Of a stretch of 64,000 bases of DNA, positions 17,240 to 25,542 are shown in pieces. The notes beneath the pieces are model-generated. The model ran no database searches and was not told the DNA's origin. It was given only the letters and a program-made list of their open reading frames with translations. Origin of the DNA: JBDRMN01 sp043812055 (lineage in GTDB: Bacteria > Patescibacteriota > Gracilibacteria > JAHISY01). Numbering within the stretch: the first letter of the stretch is position 1; each line of letters starts with the position of its first letter. Location of the stretch: contig JBDRMN010000058.1 in NCBI GenBank assembly GCA_043812055.1, forward strand, positions 3,785 to 67,784, read 5' to 3'. The translations under genes and the position numbers were made by a program.

Positions 17240-17562
17240 TTGATCTTTTTAAAGAAACAAGTTCGTTCCCCTGTGTGACAAGCCTGGAGATTCTCGTCGT
17301 GCTCGACCTTGATCAGCACAGAATCTTCGTCACAATCTGTGATGATTTCGACAACCTTCAAAACGTTTCCGCTTGTCTCTCCCTTTTTCCAGAGCTTTTG
17401 CTTACTGCGGGAAAAGAAATAGACCTCGCCGGTCTCTACAGTTTTCTCATAAGCCTCTTCATTCTGAAAAGCCAGCATGAGAATTTCATTCGTCTCGATA
17501 TCCTGGACGACTGCCGGAATTAGTCCATTCATTTTTTCGAAATCTAGTTTGATCTCACTCAT
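17236..17562 (-). CDS. hisI: Phosphoribosyl-AMP cyclohydrolase
   Basis: The 108-residue protein opens the purine ring of phosphoribosyl-AMP, the third step of histidine synthesis. Diagnostic residues are SRSKQKLWKKGETSGN at 51-66, the metal-binding DCDED at 76-80 and ACHTGERTCFF at 94-104. It is monofunctional (no fused HisE), and the downstream overlapping gene looks like the missing partner. It lies downstream of hisF in the same direction, 92 bases apart. Confidence 0.95.
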   Translation of the reverse strand: MSEIKLDFEKMNGLIPAVVQDIETNEILMLAFQNEEAYEKTVETGEVYFFSRSKQKLWKKGETSGNVLKVVEIITDCDEDSVLIKVEHDENLQACHTGERTCFFKKIK

Positions 17563-17585
17563 GCAAATATTTTACACGCATAATC

Positions 17586-17636
17586 TTTGGATTTTGGAAT
17601 TTATTTGGGATTTGGGATTTGGGATTTGGAAATTTG
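17586..17636. repeat. GGGATTT heptamer tract between hisI and hisF
   Basis: Three near-perfect TTTGGGA units sit at 17604-17628, flanked by degenerate TTTGGAATTT units. The type is similar to the spacer at 7767-7796. Confidence 0.7.
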
Positions 17637-17654
17637 GGAGCTCACCCACACAGA

Positions 17655-18431
17655 TCAAACCTCTCTAACGAGCACCCCTTTTTTAGCAAGAAAACTTTTA
17701 ATCAATCCAATAGAAGTCTCCTTGAAGTGAAAGATGCTCGCCGCCAACGCCGCCTCTGCGCCCGTCTTCTCAAAAACCTCGACAAAATCCTCCGCCTTCC
17801 CCGCTCCACCACTCGCAATCACCGGAACATTCACCGCTTCGGCAACTGCCTGCGTCAAAGCAATGTCGAAGCCATTCTTCATCCCGTCCGTATCCATCGA
17901 CGTCAGGAGAATTTCCCCGGCACCAAGTTCAACGCCTTTTTTCGCCCACTCCACCGCATCCATCCCGGTCTCCTTCCTTCCTCCGTAAGTCACCACCTCC
18001 CAATTGTTCCCTGTTCCCTGTTCCCTGTTCCCTGTTTTGGCATCAATCGCTAGCACTAAGTTCTGACTTCCAATCGCCCCGGCAATCTCTTTGATCAGTT
18101 CGGGCTTCTCAACAGCGGCAGTATTCACCGAAACCTTATCCGCTCCCGCCTGCAAAATCTTTTTCGCATCCGCAACGGAGCGAATCCCACCGCCGACTGT
18201 AAGGGGAATGAAAACTTGCTTGGCAACTGCTTCAACCATCTCGTAAACGGTTTCCCGCGAATCACTGGAAGCAGTGATGTCGAGAAAACAAAGTTCATCT
18301 GCTCCCTCCGCATCATAGAACTTCGCCAGCTCTACCGGATCACCCGCATCACGAATATTCACAAACTTCTCGCCTTTCACGACACGACCAGCGTCGACAT
18401 CGAGACACGGGATAATTCTCTTAGTTAGCAT
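17655..18431 (-). CDS. hisF: Imidazole glycerol phosphate synthase subunit HisF
   Basis: The 258-residue TIM barrel joins ammonia from HisH to PRFAR to make imidazole glycerol phosphate and AICAR. The catalytic aspartates fall at the canonical positions Asp11 ([11 protein letters not shown]) and Asp130 (LVLAIDAK). Phosphate loops LTVGGGIRS and VIASGGAGK are present. Residues about 132-143 ([11 protein letters not shown]) are extra compared with the family. They are the translation of a TGTTCCC heptamer array at 18005-18036. The start is the ATG at 18431; an upstream in-frame codon at 18449 is less likely. The gene is divergent from the CM-TrpE gene with a 39-base gap. Confidence 0.96.
   Translation of the reverse strand: MLTKRIIPCLDVDAGRVVKGEKFVNIRDAGDPVELAKFYDAEGADELCFLDITASSDSRETVYEMVEAVAKQVFIPLTVGGGIRSVADAKKILQAGADKVSVNTAAVEKPELIKEIAGAIGSQNLVLAIDAKTGNREQGTGNNWEVVTYGGRKETGMDAVEWAKKGVELGAGEILLTSMDTDGMKNGFDIALTQAVAEAVNVPVIASGGAGKAEDFVEVFEKTGAEAALAASIFHFKETSIGLIKSFLAKKGVLVREV
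18005..18036. repeat. Heptanucleotide array (TGTTCCC x4.6) inside hisF
   Basis: Four perfect TGTTCCC units (18005-18032) plus TGTT lie in the hisF coding strand complement. A gain or loss of one unit would shift the reading frame. Confidence 0.95.
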
Positions 18432-18455
18432 AGGCGACAATTTTAGCATTTTAAC

Positions 18456-18464
18456 TGGTAAAAT
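18456..18464 (+). promoter_or_regulatory. Extended -10 promoter of the CM-TrpE gene
   Basis: TGGTAAAAT ends 6 bases before the ATG at 18471, so a leaderless mRNA is predicted. Confidence 0.6.
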
Positions 18465-18470
18465 AGCCGT

Positions 18471-20159
18471 ATGGGTTTGAAAAATCTACGCCAGAAAATC
18501 GATACACTCGACACGGAGCTACTGAAATTGCTCGCTCAGCGGCAAGAAGTAGCGGCGGAAATCGCTGCGGCCAAGAAGGCCTCGGGGAAGAAAGTATTCG
18601 ATCCGAAACGGGAAAGACAATTGCTCAAGGAAAAGAAAAAGTTGGCCGAGAGTCTGGGCCTGCCCGTTGCCTACGTGGACAAAATCTTCCAAGTGCTCTT
18701 CCAAAGTTCCCGGGGAGCGCAAACGAGCTACTTCGAATTGGCCGAAAAGCTGAAGCCGCGAAAACTGAGTTATCGTAAAAAAAAAATTAAAACAGGTCTC
18801 AGTCTCCTCGAAATCTTCGCGAGACTAAAGCAAAACTTCGAAACTTGCTTCCTGCTCGAGTCTCTCGGTGAATACGACGACTTCTCCCGCAAAAGTTACC
18901 TAGGCTTCTCTCCCTACTCCATCATCCAGGCCGAACCGGGAAAATTAATTGTTGATCAGAAAAAATTCGCAACACCGAATCCCTACGAAGCACTCAAACT
19001 TTTTCTTCCCCGCTTTCCCAAAGGCCCGGGTTTCCGGGGCGGGCTGTTTGGTTACCTGAGTTACGAAGCTACGCGTTACTTCGAGCCCAGTCTGAACTTC
19101 GGGAAGCATCCAGCTTTCCCCGACTTCGAGTTCGGGCTCTACTACGATGGTTTGATCTTCGATAAGAAAACTAAAGAGCTAACTTATTTCTATCTAAGCA
19201 AAGACCGCAGCAAGCTGCTCCAGAAGGTTCTCCGGCAACCACTGAAGAAAGAAAAAGCATTTAAGGCCAAGGCCGCCGGCAATAACCACAGCCAGGCCTA
19301 CTTCGAGAAGGCTGTTCGCGAGGGTAAAAAGGAAATCTTCGCGGGGAACACTTTTCAGTTCGTCATCGGCCGCAAGTATTTCTATAAGCTCTCCGGTGAC
19401 CGTCTAAAATTCTACGAGAAACTCCGCGAGGTGAATCCCAGTCCGCACATGTTCTACCTGCAGTTTGGAAAGAAACTTGCCAAACGACCTGTCCCCCGTA
19501 GTCTTGACGAAGGGGGAAGCTCGCAGAGCGCAGTTCGGGAGCTGATCGGCAGTTCCCCTGAGCTAATTGTCAGAGTCGAGAACGGAGTCGTGGAAAACTA
19601 TCCCCTTGCCGGCACACGGAAAATCACCGGAGATCGTAAAAAAGATCAGCAGCTCGCGAAAGAGTTGCTAGCGGATGAGAAAGAAAAAGCTGAACACATG
19701 ATGCTCGTAGACCTCGGAAGAAATGATGTGGGTAGAGTTTGTAAATTCGGTAGCGTAAAAGTCAGCAAACTCATGGTGATTAAGAAGTTTTCTCACGTCC
19801 AGCACATCGCCAGTGAAATCATCGGCAAGTTACGGAACGACAAAACCGCTTTCGACGCGCTGGCCGCCCAGATGCCGATGGGCACCGTTTCAGGCGCTCC
19901 GAAGATCGAAACAATGAAGATTATCAAACGGCTTGAGCGCGACCCACGGGGTCCCTACGCTGGCGCGGTCGGCTTCTTTAGTCTCGCCGGGGATTGTGTT
20001 TTCGCCGTGAATCTGCGCAGCCTCTTCGCGGCCAACGGCAAAGCGACCATCCAGGCGGGCGCCGGAGTAGTCGCCGATTCGGTTCCGCGGAATGAATTTA
20101 AGGAGGTGGAAAAAAAGGTTCGCGGGGTTATAACCGCACTTAAACAAGCTAGCCACTAG
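18471..20159 (+). CDS. Chorismate mutase-anthranilate synthase component I fusion
   Basis: Residues 1-85 are an AroQ-type chorismate mutase ([19 protein letters not shown], then [12 protein letters not shown]). Residues about 110-560 are a chorismate-binding TrpE/PabB-type domain: [14 protein letters not shown] near 410, [15 protein letters not shown] near 467, [14 protein letters not shown] near 493 and [11 protein letters not shown] near 530. The family either makes anthranilate (TrpE) with a glutamine amidotransferase, or aminodeoxychorismate (PabB). The amidotransferase gene is not in the window. Residues about 340-360 contain an insertion ([19 protein letters not shown]) partly encoded by a dispersed hairpin repeat. 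A TrpE role is favoured by the LGRNDVGRV and SGAPK context, but is not certain. Confidence 0.85.
   Translation: MGLKNLRQKIDTLDTELLKLLAQRQEVAAEIAAAKKASGKKVFDPKRERQLLKEKKKLAESLGLPVAYVDKIFQVLFQSSRGAQTSYFELAEKLKPRKLSYRKKKIKTGLSLLEIFARLKQNFETCFLLESLGEYDDFSRKSYLGFSPYSIIQAEPGKLIVDQKKFATPNPYEALKLFLPRFPKGPGFRGGLFGYLSYEATRYFEPSLNFGKHPAFPDFEFGLYYDGLIFDKKTKELTYFYLSKDRSKLLQKVLRQPLKKEKAFKAKAAGNNHSQAYFEKAVREGKKEIFAGNTFQFVIGRKYFYKLSGDRLKFYEKLREVNPSPHMFYLQFGKKLAKRPVPRSLDEGGSSQSAVRELIGSSPELIVRVENGVVENYPLAGTRKITGDRKKDQQLAKELLADEKEKAEHMMLVDLGRNDVGRVCKFGSVKVSKLMVIKKFSHVQHIASEIIGKLRNDKTAFDALAAQMPMGTVSGAPKIETMKIIKRLERDPRGPYAGAVGFFSLAGDCVFAVNLRSLFAANGKATIQAGAGVVADSVPRNEFKEVEKKVRGVITALKQASH
19492..19517. repeat. Dispersed hairpin inside the TrpE coding region
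   Basis: TCCCCC and GGGGGA arms (19492-19497, 19512-19517) surround a loop with CGTAG and CGAAGG, the same layout as the intergenic copies at 7797 and 26000. It is translated in frame. Confidence 0.7.
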
Positions 20160-20161
20160 CA

Positions 20162-20497
20162 CTACTTCACCAAGCGAATGTGTTTGAGCCCGTAAATAAA
20201 TAACGCCAGCGCAATTATTATCAAAACAATCTGCCCTGCGCGCAGTACCATCAGATTTTCCACGATCTTATCTAGGCCAACGAAAACGCCCTGCTCCTGC
20301 AAAACCACTGCCAAAACCAGAGAGACTCCTCCTACAAGGTAAATAATTCCTCGCACTACTTCGGCAAAACGCAAAGCAGTTGAGGCTTTTTCTTCGGGCG
20401 CAATAACTTTTGACTGCTGCGCTTCCGCCTTTGCCTGCGCCTTCGCGAGCTTGATCTCCGCTTTGAGGCGTTTCTTGGCGGCCTTGTCTGATCCCAT
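20162..20497 (-). CDS. Small two-helix membrane protein
   Basis: The 111-residue protein has a charged N-terminus very rich in Lys and Ala (residues 1-35, coiled-coil-like) and two hydrophobic segments at about 47-66 and 85-105, ending in a short basic tail. It converges with the CM-TrpE gene with a 2-base gap. No family is recognised. The composition clearly indicates an integral membrane protein with the N-terminus in the cytosol. Confidence 0.65.
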   Translation of the reverse strand: MGSDKAAKKRLKAEIKLAKAQAKAEAQQSKVIAPEEKASTALRFAEVVRGIIYLVGGVSLVLAVVLQEQGVFVGLDKIVENLMVLRAGQIVLIIIALALFIYGLKHIRLVK

Positions 20498-20530
20498 GCG
20501 TAGATTTTACTTCAAATTCTCAAAAAACTT

Positions 20531-20603
20531 GTCATCCCGGCCGATCCCGAGCCTGTCGAGGGAGAGAGCCGGGACCCAGACAAAATTTCCGCGCAAGCGG
20601 AAA
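20531..20603. repeat. Left hairpin repeat block next to the GIY-YIG gene
   Basis: The block begins GTCATCCCGGCC. It has arms TCCCGGC/GCCGGGA (20535-20541 and 20568-20574) and a second hairpin TTTCCGC/GCGGAAA (20586-20592, 20597-20603). The type is related to the widespread TGTCATTCCCGC repeats. Confidence 0.8.
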
Positions 20604-20612
20604 TCCAAACAA

Positions 20613-20915
20613 TCAACCCTCGTAAAACTTAAAATACAAATCCTTCCATTCGGGGTTATTCTTTTCTATTAATTCTAGTTTCCACTTTCGCCTCCACTTC
20701 TTAATTTGTTTCTCTCGGGCAATTGCCTCAACTATATCTCCGTGTTCTTCGTAATAAACAAGCTTATTTATCTTATATTTCTTCGCAAATTTACTACCCT
20801 TTCCTTCCCTGTGTTCTCGAACTCTCAAGCCTGGATCATTGGTAACACCAATGTAAAGGGTGCCATTCTTCCTGCTCGCCAAGATATAGACGTAATAGAT
20901 TTTTTCTGTCCACAT
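20613..20915 (-). CDS. GIY-YIG domain endonuclease-like protein
   Basis: The 100-residue stand-alone GIY-YIG domain is of the UPF0213/YhbQ type. It has the paired signature YYVYILASRKNGTLYIGVTN at residues 7-26, the conserved Arg in LRVREHREGKG, and a metal-binding Glu in REKQIKKWRR-KLELI. Such proteins are predicted nucleases of unknown target. The gene is bracketed by blocks of palindromic repeats whose outer ends are inverted copies (TGTCAT and ATGACA), which resembles a small repeat-associated unit. Confidence 0.88.
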   Translation of the reverse strand: MWTEKIYYVYILASRKNGTLYIGVTNDPGLRVREHREGKGSKFAKKYKINKLVYYEEHGDIVEAIAREKQIKKWRRKWKLELIEKNNPEWKDLYFKFYEG

Positions 20916-20957
20916 AGCTGGTAATTCTAAATGTATTAACTAAAACTCAAAAACTTA

Positions 20958-21034
20958 CATGAACTAAAGTTCATGTTTCTGGACCCCTGCTTTCGCAGGG
21001 GATAATCTGGTTTCCCGCTTTCGCGGGAATGACA
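20958..21034. repeat. Right hairpin repeat block next to the GIY-YIG gene
   Basis: Three successive perfect hairpins: CATGAAC/GTTCATG (20958-20975), CCCCTGC/GCAGGGG (20984-21001) and TTCCCGC/GCGGGAA (21012-21029), then TGACA. It mirrors the left block. Confidence 0.82.
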
Positions 21035-21114
21035 ATGTTTTTAGTTTTTTATTCAAATTATTTTTACCGTGAAAGTATGACAATTTCCCGCGTTACTTCT
21101 AAACTCATCAAAGT

Positions 21115-22833
21115 ATGGCCAAAGCAAAAGCTGAGCTCGATCTGGAATCTTTGAAGCATTCCACCAGCCACGTGCTCGCGGCTGCTGTACTCGAAATGTT
21201 TCCCGACGCGAAACTGGGAATTGGCCCGGCGATTGAGGACGGTTTTTATTATGACTTTCTGCTGCCGAGGACGTTAATTCCAGAAGACCTTCCGCTGATC
21301 GAAAAAAAGATGAAGCATCTGATCAAGCAGAATCTAAAGTTCGAGCAACACGAAGAAGCAATCGATAAAGCGGAAGAATCTCTCAAAGAATCCGGGCAGA
21401 ATTTCAAAGTCGAGCTCATCGCCGAACTGAAACAAATGGGTGAAACGAAGGCGAGCTTTTATAAATGTGGAGAATTCGTCGATCTCTGCAAAGGACCCCA
21501 TGTCGAGTCCACCGGAAAAATCAAAGCCTTCAGGCTTACCAAGATCGCCGGTAGTTACTGGCGTGGCGATAGCGAACGACCGCAGTTGCAACGAATTTAC
21601 GGTGTAGCCTTCACGGATCCCAAAGAACTGCAGGAATGGGAAGAGCGGATAAAAGAAGCTGCCAAACGCGACCATCGCGAGCTGGGGAAAAAACTAGATC
21701 TTTTCTCTTTCCACCCCGAAGCCCCCGGCGCGGCCTTCTGGCATCCCCGGGGCAAATTCGTCTACGACCAGCTGATTAACTTTATGCGAGCCGAGAATGC
21801 AAAACGGGGCTACGTCGAAATCAAAACTCCAATTGTGCTCAGTAGTGAGCTTTGGAAGCAGTCGGGTCACTACAACAATTTCAAAGAACACATGTACTTT
21901 ACCGAGTTCGAGGAAAGAGAGTTCGCCGTGAAGCCAATGAACTGTCCGGGAGGTTGTTTGCTTTTCGCTGAACGCGTTCCTAGTTACCGAGAACTGCCGC
22001 TGAAAGTGGCGGAATTTGGGATCGTCCACCGTATGGAGCTCTCGGGAGTATTGCACGGACTTTTGCGCGTGCGGGAATTCGTCCAAGATGATGCCCACGT
22101 TTACTGCACGCCGGGGCAGCTGGAACAAGAAATCGAAGAAATCATTAAATACACTATCGACGTTTACGAAAAGTTTGGATTCAAGGATTACGAGCTCATG
22201 ATCGCGACCAAGCCGCCCCAGAAAGCCATCGGTGATGACGCGGTGTGGGACAAGGCCACCAAGGCCCTCGAGAACGCCATGCAGAAATTAAAGCTTGAAT
22301 GGGGCGTGAAAGAGGGTGAGGGCGCTTTCTATGGTCCGAAGATTGAATTCAATGTAAAAGACGCGATTGGCCGCAATTGGCAGCTCGGCACTTGCCAGAT
22401 TGATTTCAACCTGCCGGAACGCTTCGAACTGAATTACACCGGACCTGACGGTGAGAAGCACAGACCCGTAATGATCCACCGGGCGATCATCGGAGCAGTG
22501 GAGCGTTTCCTCGGTGTCTATCTCGAACACACTGCCGGAGAACTGCCGGATTGGCTCGCGCCGGAGCAGGCCCGCTTAATTCCGGTTGCTGCTGAATTTG
22601 TCAAAGACTGTGAAAAGTTTGCGGAAGAACTCCAGAAGAAGGGCGGACGAGTCGGAATCGATAAATCAAATGAATCGCTTAGTAAAAAGATTCGCAACGG
22701 CGAGCTTATGAAGATCCCCTATCTACTCGTGGTCGGCGAGAAAGAAGCCAAAGCGAAGAAGGTTACTATTCGCGAGCGAGGCAAGAAAGAACAAGAGACT
22801 GTCGCACTCGCAGCATTCGCTAAAAATTTCTAA
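21115..22833 (+). CDS. thrS: Threonine-tRNA ligase
   Basis: The 572-residue enzyme charges tRNA(Thr). The N-terminal TGS domain is absent; the protein starts directly at the editing domain (LKHSTSHVLAAAV, then DLCKGPHV near 125). The class II catalytic core follows, with the zinc ligand Cys in VKPMNCPGG near 275, motif 2 (IVHRMELSGVLHGLLRVREF) and motif 3 (PVMIHRAIIGAVERF) near 445. An anticodon-binding domain covers about 470-572. Lack of TGS is known for some ThrRS lineages. The stop TAA forms the first bases of the inverted-repeat element that follows. Confidence 0.97.
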   Translation: MAKAKAELDLESLKHSTSHVLAAAVLEMFPDAKLGIGPAIEDGFYYDFLLPRTLIPEDLPLIEKKMKHLIKQNLKFEQHEEAIDKAEESLKESGQNFKVELIAELKQMGETKASFYKCGEFVDLCKGPHVESTGKIKAFRLTKIAGSYWRGDSERPQLQRIYGVAFTDPKELQEWEERIKEAAKRDHRELGKKLDLFSFHPEAPGAAFWHPRGKFVYDQLINFMRAENAKRGYVEIKTPIVLSSELWKQSGHYNNFKEHMYFTEFEEREFAVKPMNCPGGCLLFAERVPSYRELPLKVAEFGIVHRMELSGVLHGLLRVREFVQDDAHVYCTPGQLEQEIEEIIKYTIDVYEKFGFKDYELMIATKPPQKAIGDDAVWDKATKALENAMQKLKLEWGVKEGEGAFYGPKIEFNVKDAIGRNWQLGTCQIDFNLPERFELNYTGPDGEKHRPVMIHRAIIGAVERFLGVYLEHTAGELPDWLAPEQARLIPVAAEFVKDCEKFAEELQKKGGRVGIDKSNESLSKKIRNGELMKIPYLLVVGEKEAKAKKVTIRERGKKEQETVALAAFAKNF

Positions 22834-22987
22834 TTTTCAATTTTCAATTTCTAAACGATTTTTAATTAACCAATTTCTAAATTTTTAAACCCCAAACTAG
22901 TCATCTTGAGATGATCTTTAGTTTGAAAATTAGAATATTGAAACATTGGAAATCGTTTAGAAATTAGAAATTAGAAATTGAAAATTA
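22831..22987. repeat. AT-rich inverted-repeat element between thrS and the CsaB-like gene
   Basis: Outer arms TAATTTTCAATTTTC (22831-22845) and GAAATTGAAAATTA (22974-22987) and inner 16-base perfect arms AATTTCTAAACGATTT/AAATCGTTTAGAAATT (22846-22861 and 22950-22965) enclose a small hairpin at 22902-22913. No coding frame is seen. Confidence 0.85.
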
Positions 22988-22990
22988 ACC

Positions 22991-24031
22991 TTGCCCTTCA
23001 GTAAAATTCGTAACGAAAAGACAACGCCCAAAATTGTTCTAGTAGGCAATTTTGGTGCAGGCAATGTTGGCGATGAATTAATTCTCGCGGGCTTCCTCAA
23101 AAAACTCACGCATGAGCTCAGTCGAGACCGCCACACTCGCAAGGCGCGGGTAACCGTGCTCGCTGCCAATCCCCAGAGCGTGCGCCGCTGGCACGGAGTC
23201 ACCGCTTTGCCGACGCTTCCCTGTGGTTTACGAAGCTTCTTTCGCTGGAACTGGTGGCGCAGTATTCAGGAAATTAAGCATGCCGACCTGGTAATTTTTC
23301 CCGGAGGCGGATTATTCACCGACGAAGAAAGTTGGTTAGCTGTGTTGCTCTGGGGTCTCCATATCCTAGTCGCCCGTTACTTTTGGAAACCGGTTTACCT
23401 GCTCGGCCAATCCGTAGGGCCGCTAACTGGCGACCGGGCGAAACAATTCACCCGTTTTTGTCTGAAAAAAGTTGAATGGATCGCTCTGCGAGACAAGGCT
23501 AGCGAAACCGAGTTCAAGCAGCTTGGAGTCCCGGCCAAAAAAATTAAACAGGGCAAAGATTCGGCTTTTTGGTTAGCCGGCAAGCTGCCCAAAGTAAAAG
23601 CGCTGGAAAAACAGGGTAGATTGAAAATTTTGGTCTCAGTAAGAGACTATCCGAAAATCGAGGAAGAATTTTTTACGGAGCTTCAGCAAGCACTTGACCA
23701 GATTTCCGAGAAACTCCCGGCCCGAATTTACTTCGCTGAGTTCGGCCGGGGTGATGCGGCAAGCTGGAGGAGGGTCTGTCGCCAAGCCAAGCACACCAAG
23801 CTCTGGAGAGAAATTCCCCTGCGCGAAAGCGCCGAAAAAGTTTTGGCTGAAGTCAAAAAGTTCGATCTCGTGATTGGCATGCGTCTCCATTCTCTGATCG
23901 CCGCCGAGCTCACAGGCGTTCCCAGCATCGGGCTTAGCTACTCCCGCAAGATCACCGGCCTGCGAAAAGAAAGCCTGGCAATCGAAGGATTCAAAGCTGA
24001 GCAACTCCTAAAAATTCTGAACTTATTCTAA
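22991..24031 (+). CDS. CsaB-like polysaccharide pyruvyl transferase
   Basis: The 346-residue protein has the polysaccharide pyruvyl transferase pattern. An N-terminal VGNFGAGNVGDELIL (residues 17-31) comes first, then LVIFPGGGLFTDE near 98-110, LGQSVGPLTG near 137-146, and a C-terminal IGMRLHSLIAAELTGVPSIG near 300-319. CsaB adds pyruvate to wall polysaccharide and thereby anchors S-layer proteins with SLH domains; other members act on exopolysaccharide. The start is a TTG at 22991, directly after the inverted-repeat element; no better start is visible. A cell-surface role is consistent with the nearby envelope genes. Confidence 0.85.
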   Translation: MPFSKIRNEKTTPKIVLVGNFGAGNVGDELILAGFLKKLTHELSRDRHTRKARVTVLAANPQSVRRWHGVTALPTLPCGLRSFFRWNWWRSIQEIKHADLVIFPGGGLFTDEESWLAVLLWGLHILVARYFWKPVYLLGQSVGPLTGDRAKQFTRFCLKKVEWIALRDKASETEFKQLGVPAKKIKQGKDSAFWLAGKLPKVKALEKQGRLKILVSVRDYPKIEEEFFTELQQALDQISEKLPARIYFAEFGRGDAASWRRVCRQAKHTKLWREIPLRESAEKVLAEVKKFDLVIGMRLHSLIAAELTGVPSIGLSYSRKITGLRKESLAIEGFKAEQLLKILNLF

Positions 24032-24060
24032 GCTCCGAACAAAAATTTCTGCACCAATAA

Positions 24061-24089
24061 GTAGGAACGCCCCGGCGGGGCGTTCCTAC
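24061..24089. repeat. 29-bp perfect palindrome (GTAGGAACGCCCC arms)
   Basis: Thirteen-base perfect arms around GGC lie between two convergent genes. It could also act as a bidirectional terminator. It shares the GTAGRAACG end with the palindrome at 26047. Confidence 0.9.
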
Positions 24090-24099
24090 CTGTTCCCTG

Positions 24100-24504
24100 T
24101 CACTTCCACCACCAAAAAACCCGACCAATCCCACGCAGTTTATTTTTCTGATAAAACTTTTTGCTCCGAGCCAATGACCAGAGGAAAAAGCCCAACGCTT
24201 TGCGCCGGATCGAGAAGCCTTTGATCTTGCGCAGCAGCAACGAACCCACTCCCTTGCCCCGCAAACTTCGATCCACCGCGAGCTTCCGAACGTAAAGCAT
24301 TGATAAGATCCCCGCAATTCCCAGCAGCGCAAAGGAAAACGCTCCTGCGATTTTTTTGCGGCGGTGAAAGACCACAACCTTTTTCTCCCGAATCAGGTCT
24401 TTGATCTCACGGGGATCAAGCTTTTCATCAATTTCCCGAAAAAGTCGGGCAACCTTCTTTGTGTCGCGCTTCCGCGCAAAACGCATTTTAAACTTACGGA
24501 ACAC
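24100..24504 (-). CDS. GNAT family N-acetyltransferase
   Basis: The 134-residue protein carries the acetyl-CoA-binding motif LAVDRSLRGKGVGSLLLRKI near residues 75-94, with the RGKGVG pyrophosphate loop, and the usual beta-strand pattern before it. The N-terminus is very basic. The substrate cannot be inferred; GNATs acetylate small molecules, tRNA or protein N-termini. The start could be the ATG at 24504 or the in-frame ATG at 24486. The 5' side carries AAAGACCC-type spacer repeats. Confidence 0.78.
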   Translation of the reverse strand: MFRKFKMRFARKRDTKKVARLFREIDEKLDPREIKDLIREKKVVVFHRRKKIAGAFSFALLGIAGILSMLYVRKLAVDRSLRGKGVGSLLLRKIKGFSIRRKALGFFLWSLARSKKFYQKNKLRGIGRVFWWWK

Positions 24505-24572
24505 ATCATCATTTTATACTCAATCTCAGCACTCCCAACAATCCCAACCAGATTCAACAACGCAAAGGCGTA

Positions 24573-24604
24573 AAAAACCCAAAGACCCAGAAACCTAAAA
24601 ACCC
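24573..24604. repeat. AAAGACCC-type short repeats
   Basis: AAACCCAAAGACCCAGAAACC-like drifting units sit between the slipin stop and the GNAT gene. The same type occurs at 4859, 35479 and 36804. Confidence 0.6.
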
Positions 24605-24606
24605 AT

Positions 24607-25536
24607 CTATTTCTTATCTGCGATTTTTTCGAGTGCTCGTAACGCCTCAACCGGCAACATCCAGACTGTCGTATTCGACTGATCCGAACTTAGGTCATTC
24701 ACTGACTGTAATGTACGCAGATGTAGGGCGCCCGGAGCCGCGGAAAGTGTGTTGGCCGCTTTGGCCATATTGTCCGCGGCAGAGACTTCACCCTGCGCCT
24801 TGATAATTACTGCTCGTTTCTCCCGCTCCGCCTCAGCCTCCTTACCCATTACGCGCTTCATTTCATCGTTGAGGACGATATCTTTGAGCTCCACGTTACT
24901 CACATCAATCCCCCATGGATTGGTGGCTTCATCTACGATTGTCTTAATTTTTTTGGAGATCGCATCACGCTGCCCCAGCACATCATCGAGTGGGACTTCG
25001 CCAACTACGTTCCGCATCGTGGTTTGAGCAAGTTGTGCCGTCGCGTTGCGAAAATTCTCAACTTCGATCAATGCTTTGGCTGCGTCTTTCACTTTGTAAT
25101 AAATTACCGCATTGATCCGTACCGAAACATTATCTTTGGTCATCGCTTCCTGGTCCGGCACATCTACCGCCTTTACGCGAATATCGACTTTTGTCAGCGA
25201 TTGGAAAATTGGAATCACAATCCGCCAGCCCGGATCAACCGTCTTAGAATATTTTCCCAACGTAAAGAGAATCCCCCGCTCGTATTGATTGACCTGCCGG
25301 ATAAAGATCACCAGCAGGATGATGATCAGCGGCAGGAGGCCGATGCCAGTGAAAAAAGGTGGTAGTTCAGACATATCAGAGAGGTTAATGGATTCTAAAA
25401 GTGGAGGGACTACATTTATGAGAATGATCGCCGCGATAAACCATTTGATTCCTTTACGGAACTTCTGACTACCCTCGGAGTCCTTATCCTTGAGACCACG
25501 GAAAAACTTTTCGAGATCAGGTGCTTCGTTGGCCAT
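24607..25536 (-). CDS. Slipin (SPFH/stomatin family) membrane protein
   Basis: The 309-residue protein has a charged N-terminus, two hydrophobic segments (about 30-48 and 63-83), then the SPFH core QYERGILFTLGKY...DPGWRIVIPIFQ near 86-115. The stomatin signature VDVPDQEAMTKDNVSVRINAVIYYKV follows, and a coiled-coil tail EAEAEREKRAVIIKAQGE. Stomatin-like proteins form membrane scaffolds and are often paired with NfeD proteases; no nfeD is present here. The extra N-terminal helix is unusual for a slipin. The gene lies 6 bases after thioredoxin in the same direction. Confidence 0.92.
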   Translation of the reverse strand: MANEAPDLEKFFRGLKDKDSEGSQKFRKGIKWFIAAIILINVVPPLLESINLSDMSELPPFFTGIGLLPLIIILLVIFIRQVNQYERGILFTLGKYSKTVDPGWRIVIPIFQSLTKVDIRVKAVDVPDQEAMTKDNVSVRINAVIYYKVKDAAKALIEVENFRNATAQLAQTTMRNVVGEVPLDDVLGQRDAISKKIKTIVDEATNPWGIDVSNVELKDIVLNDEMKRVMGKEAEAEREKRAVIIKAQGEVSAADNMAKAANTLSAAPGALHLRTLQSVNDLSSDQSNTTVWMLPVEALRALEKIADKK

Positions 25537-25542
25537 TGACGC

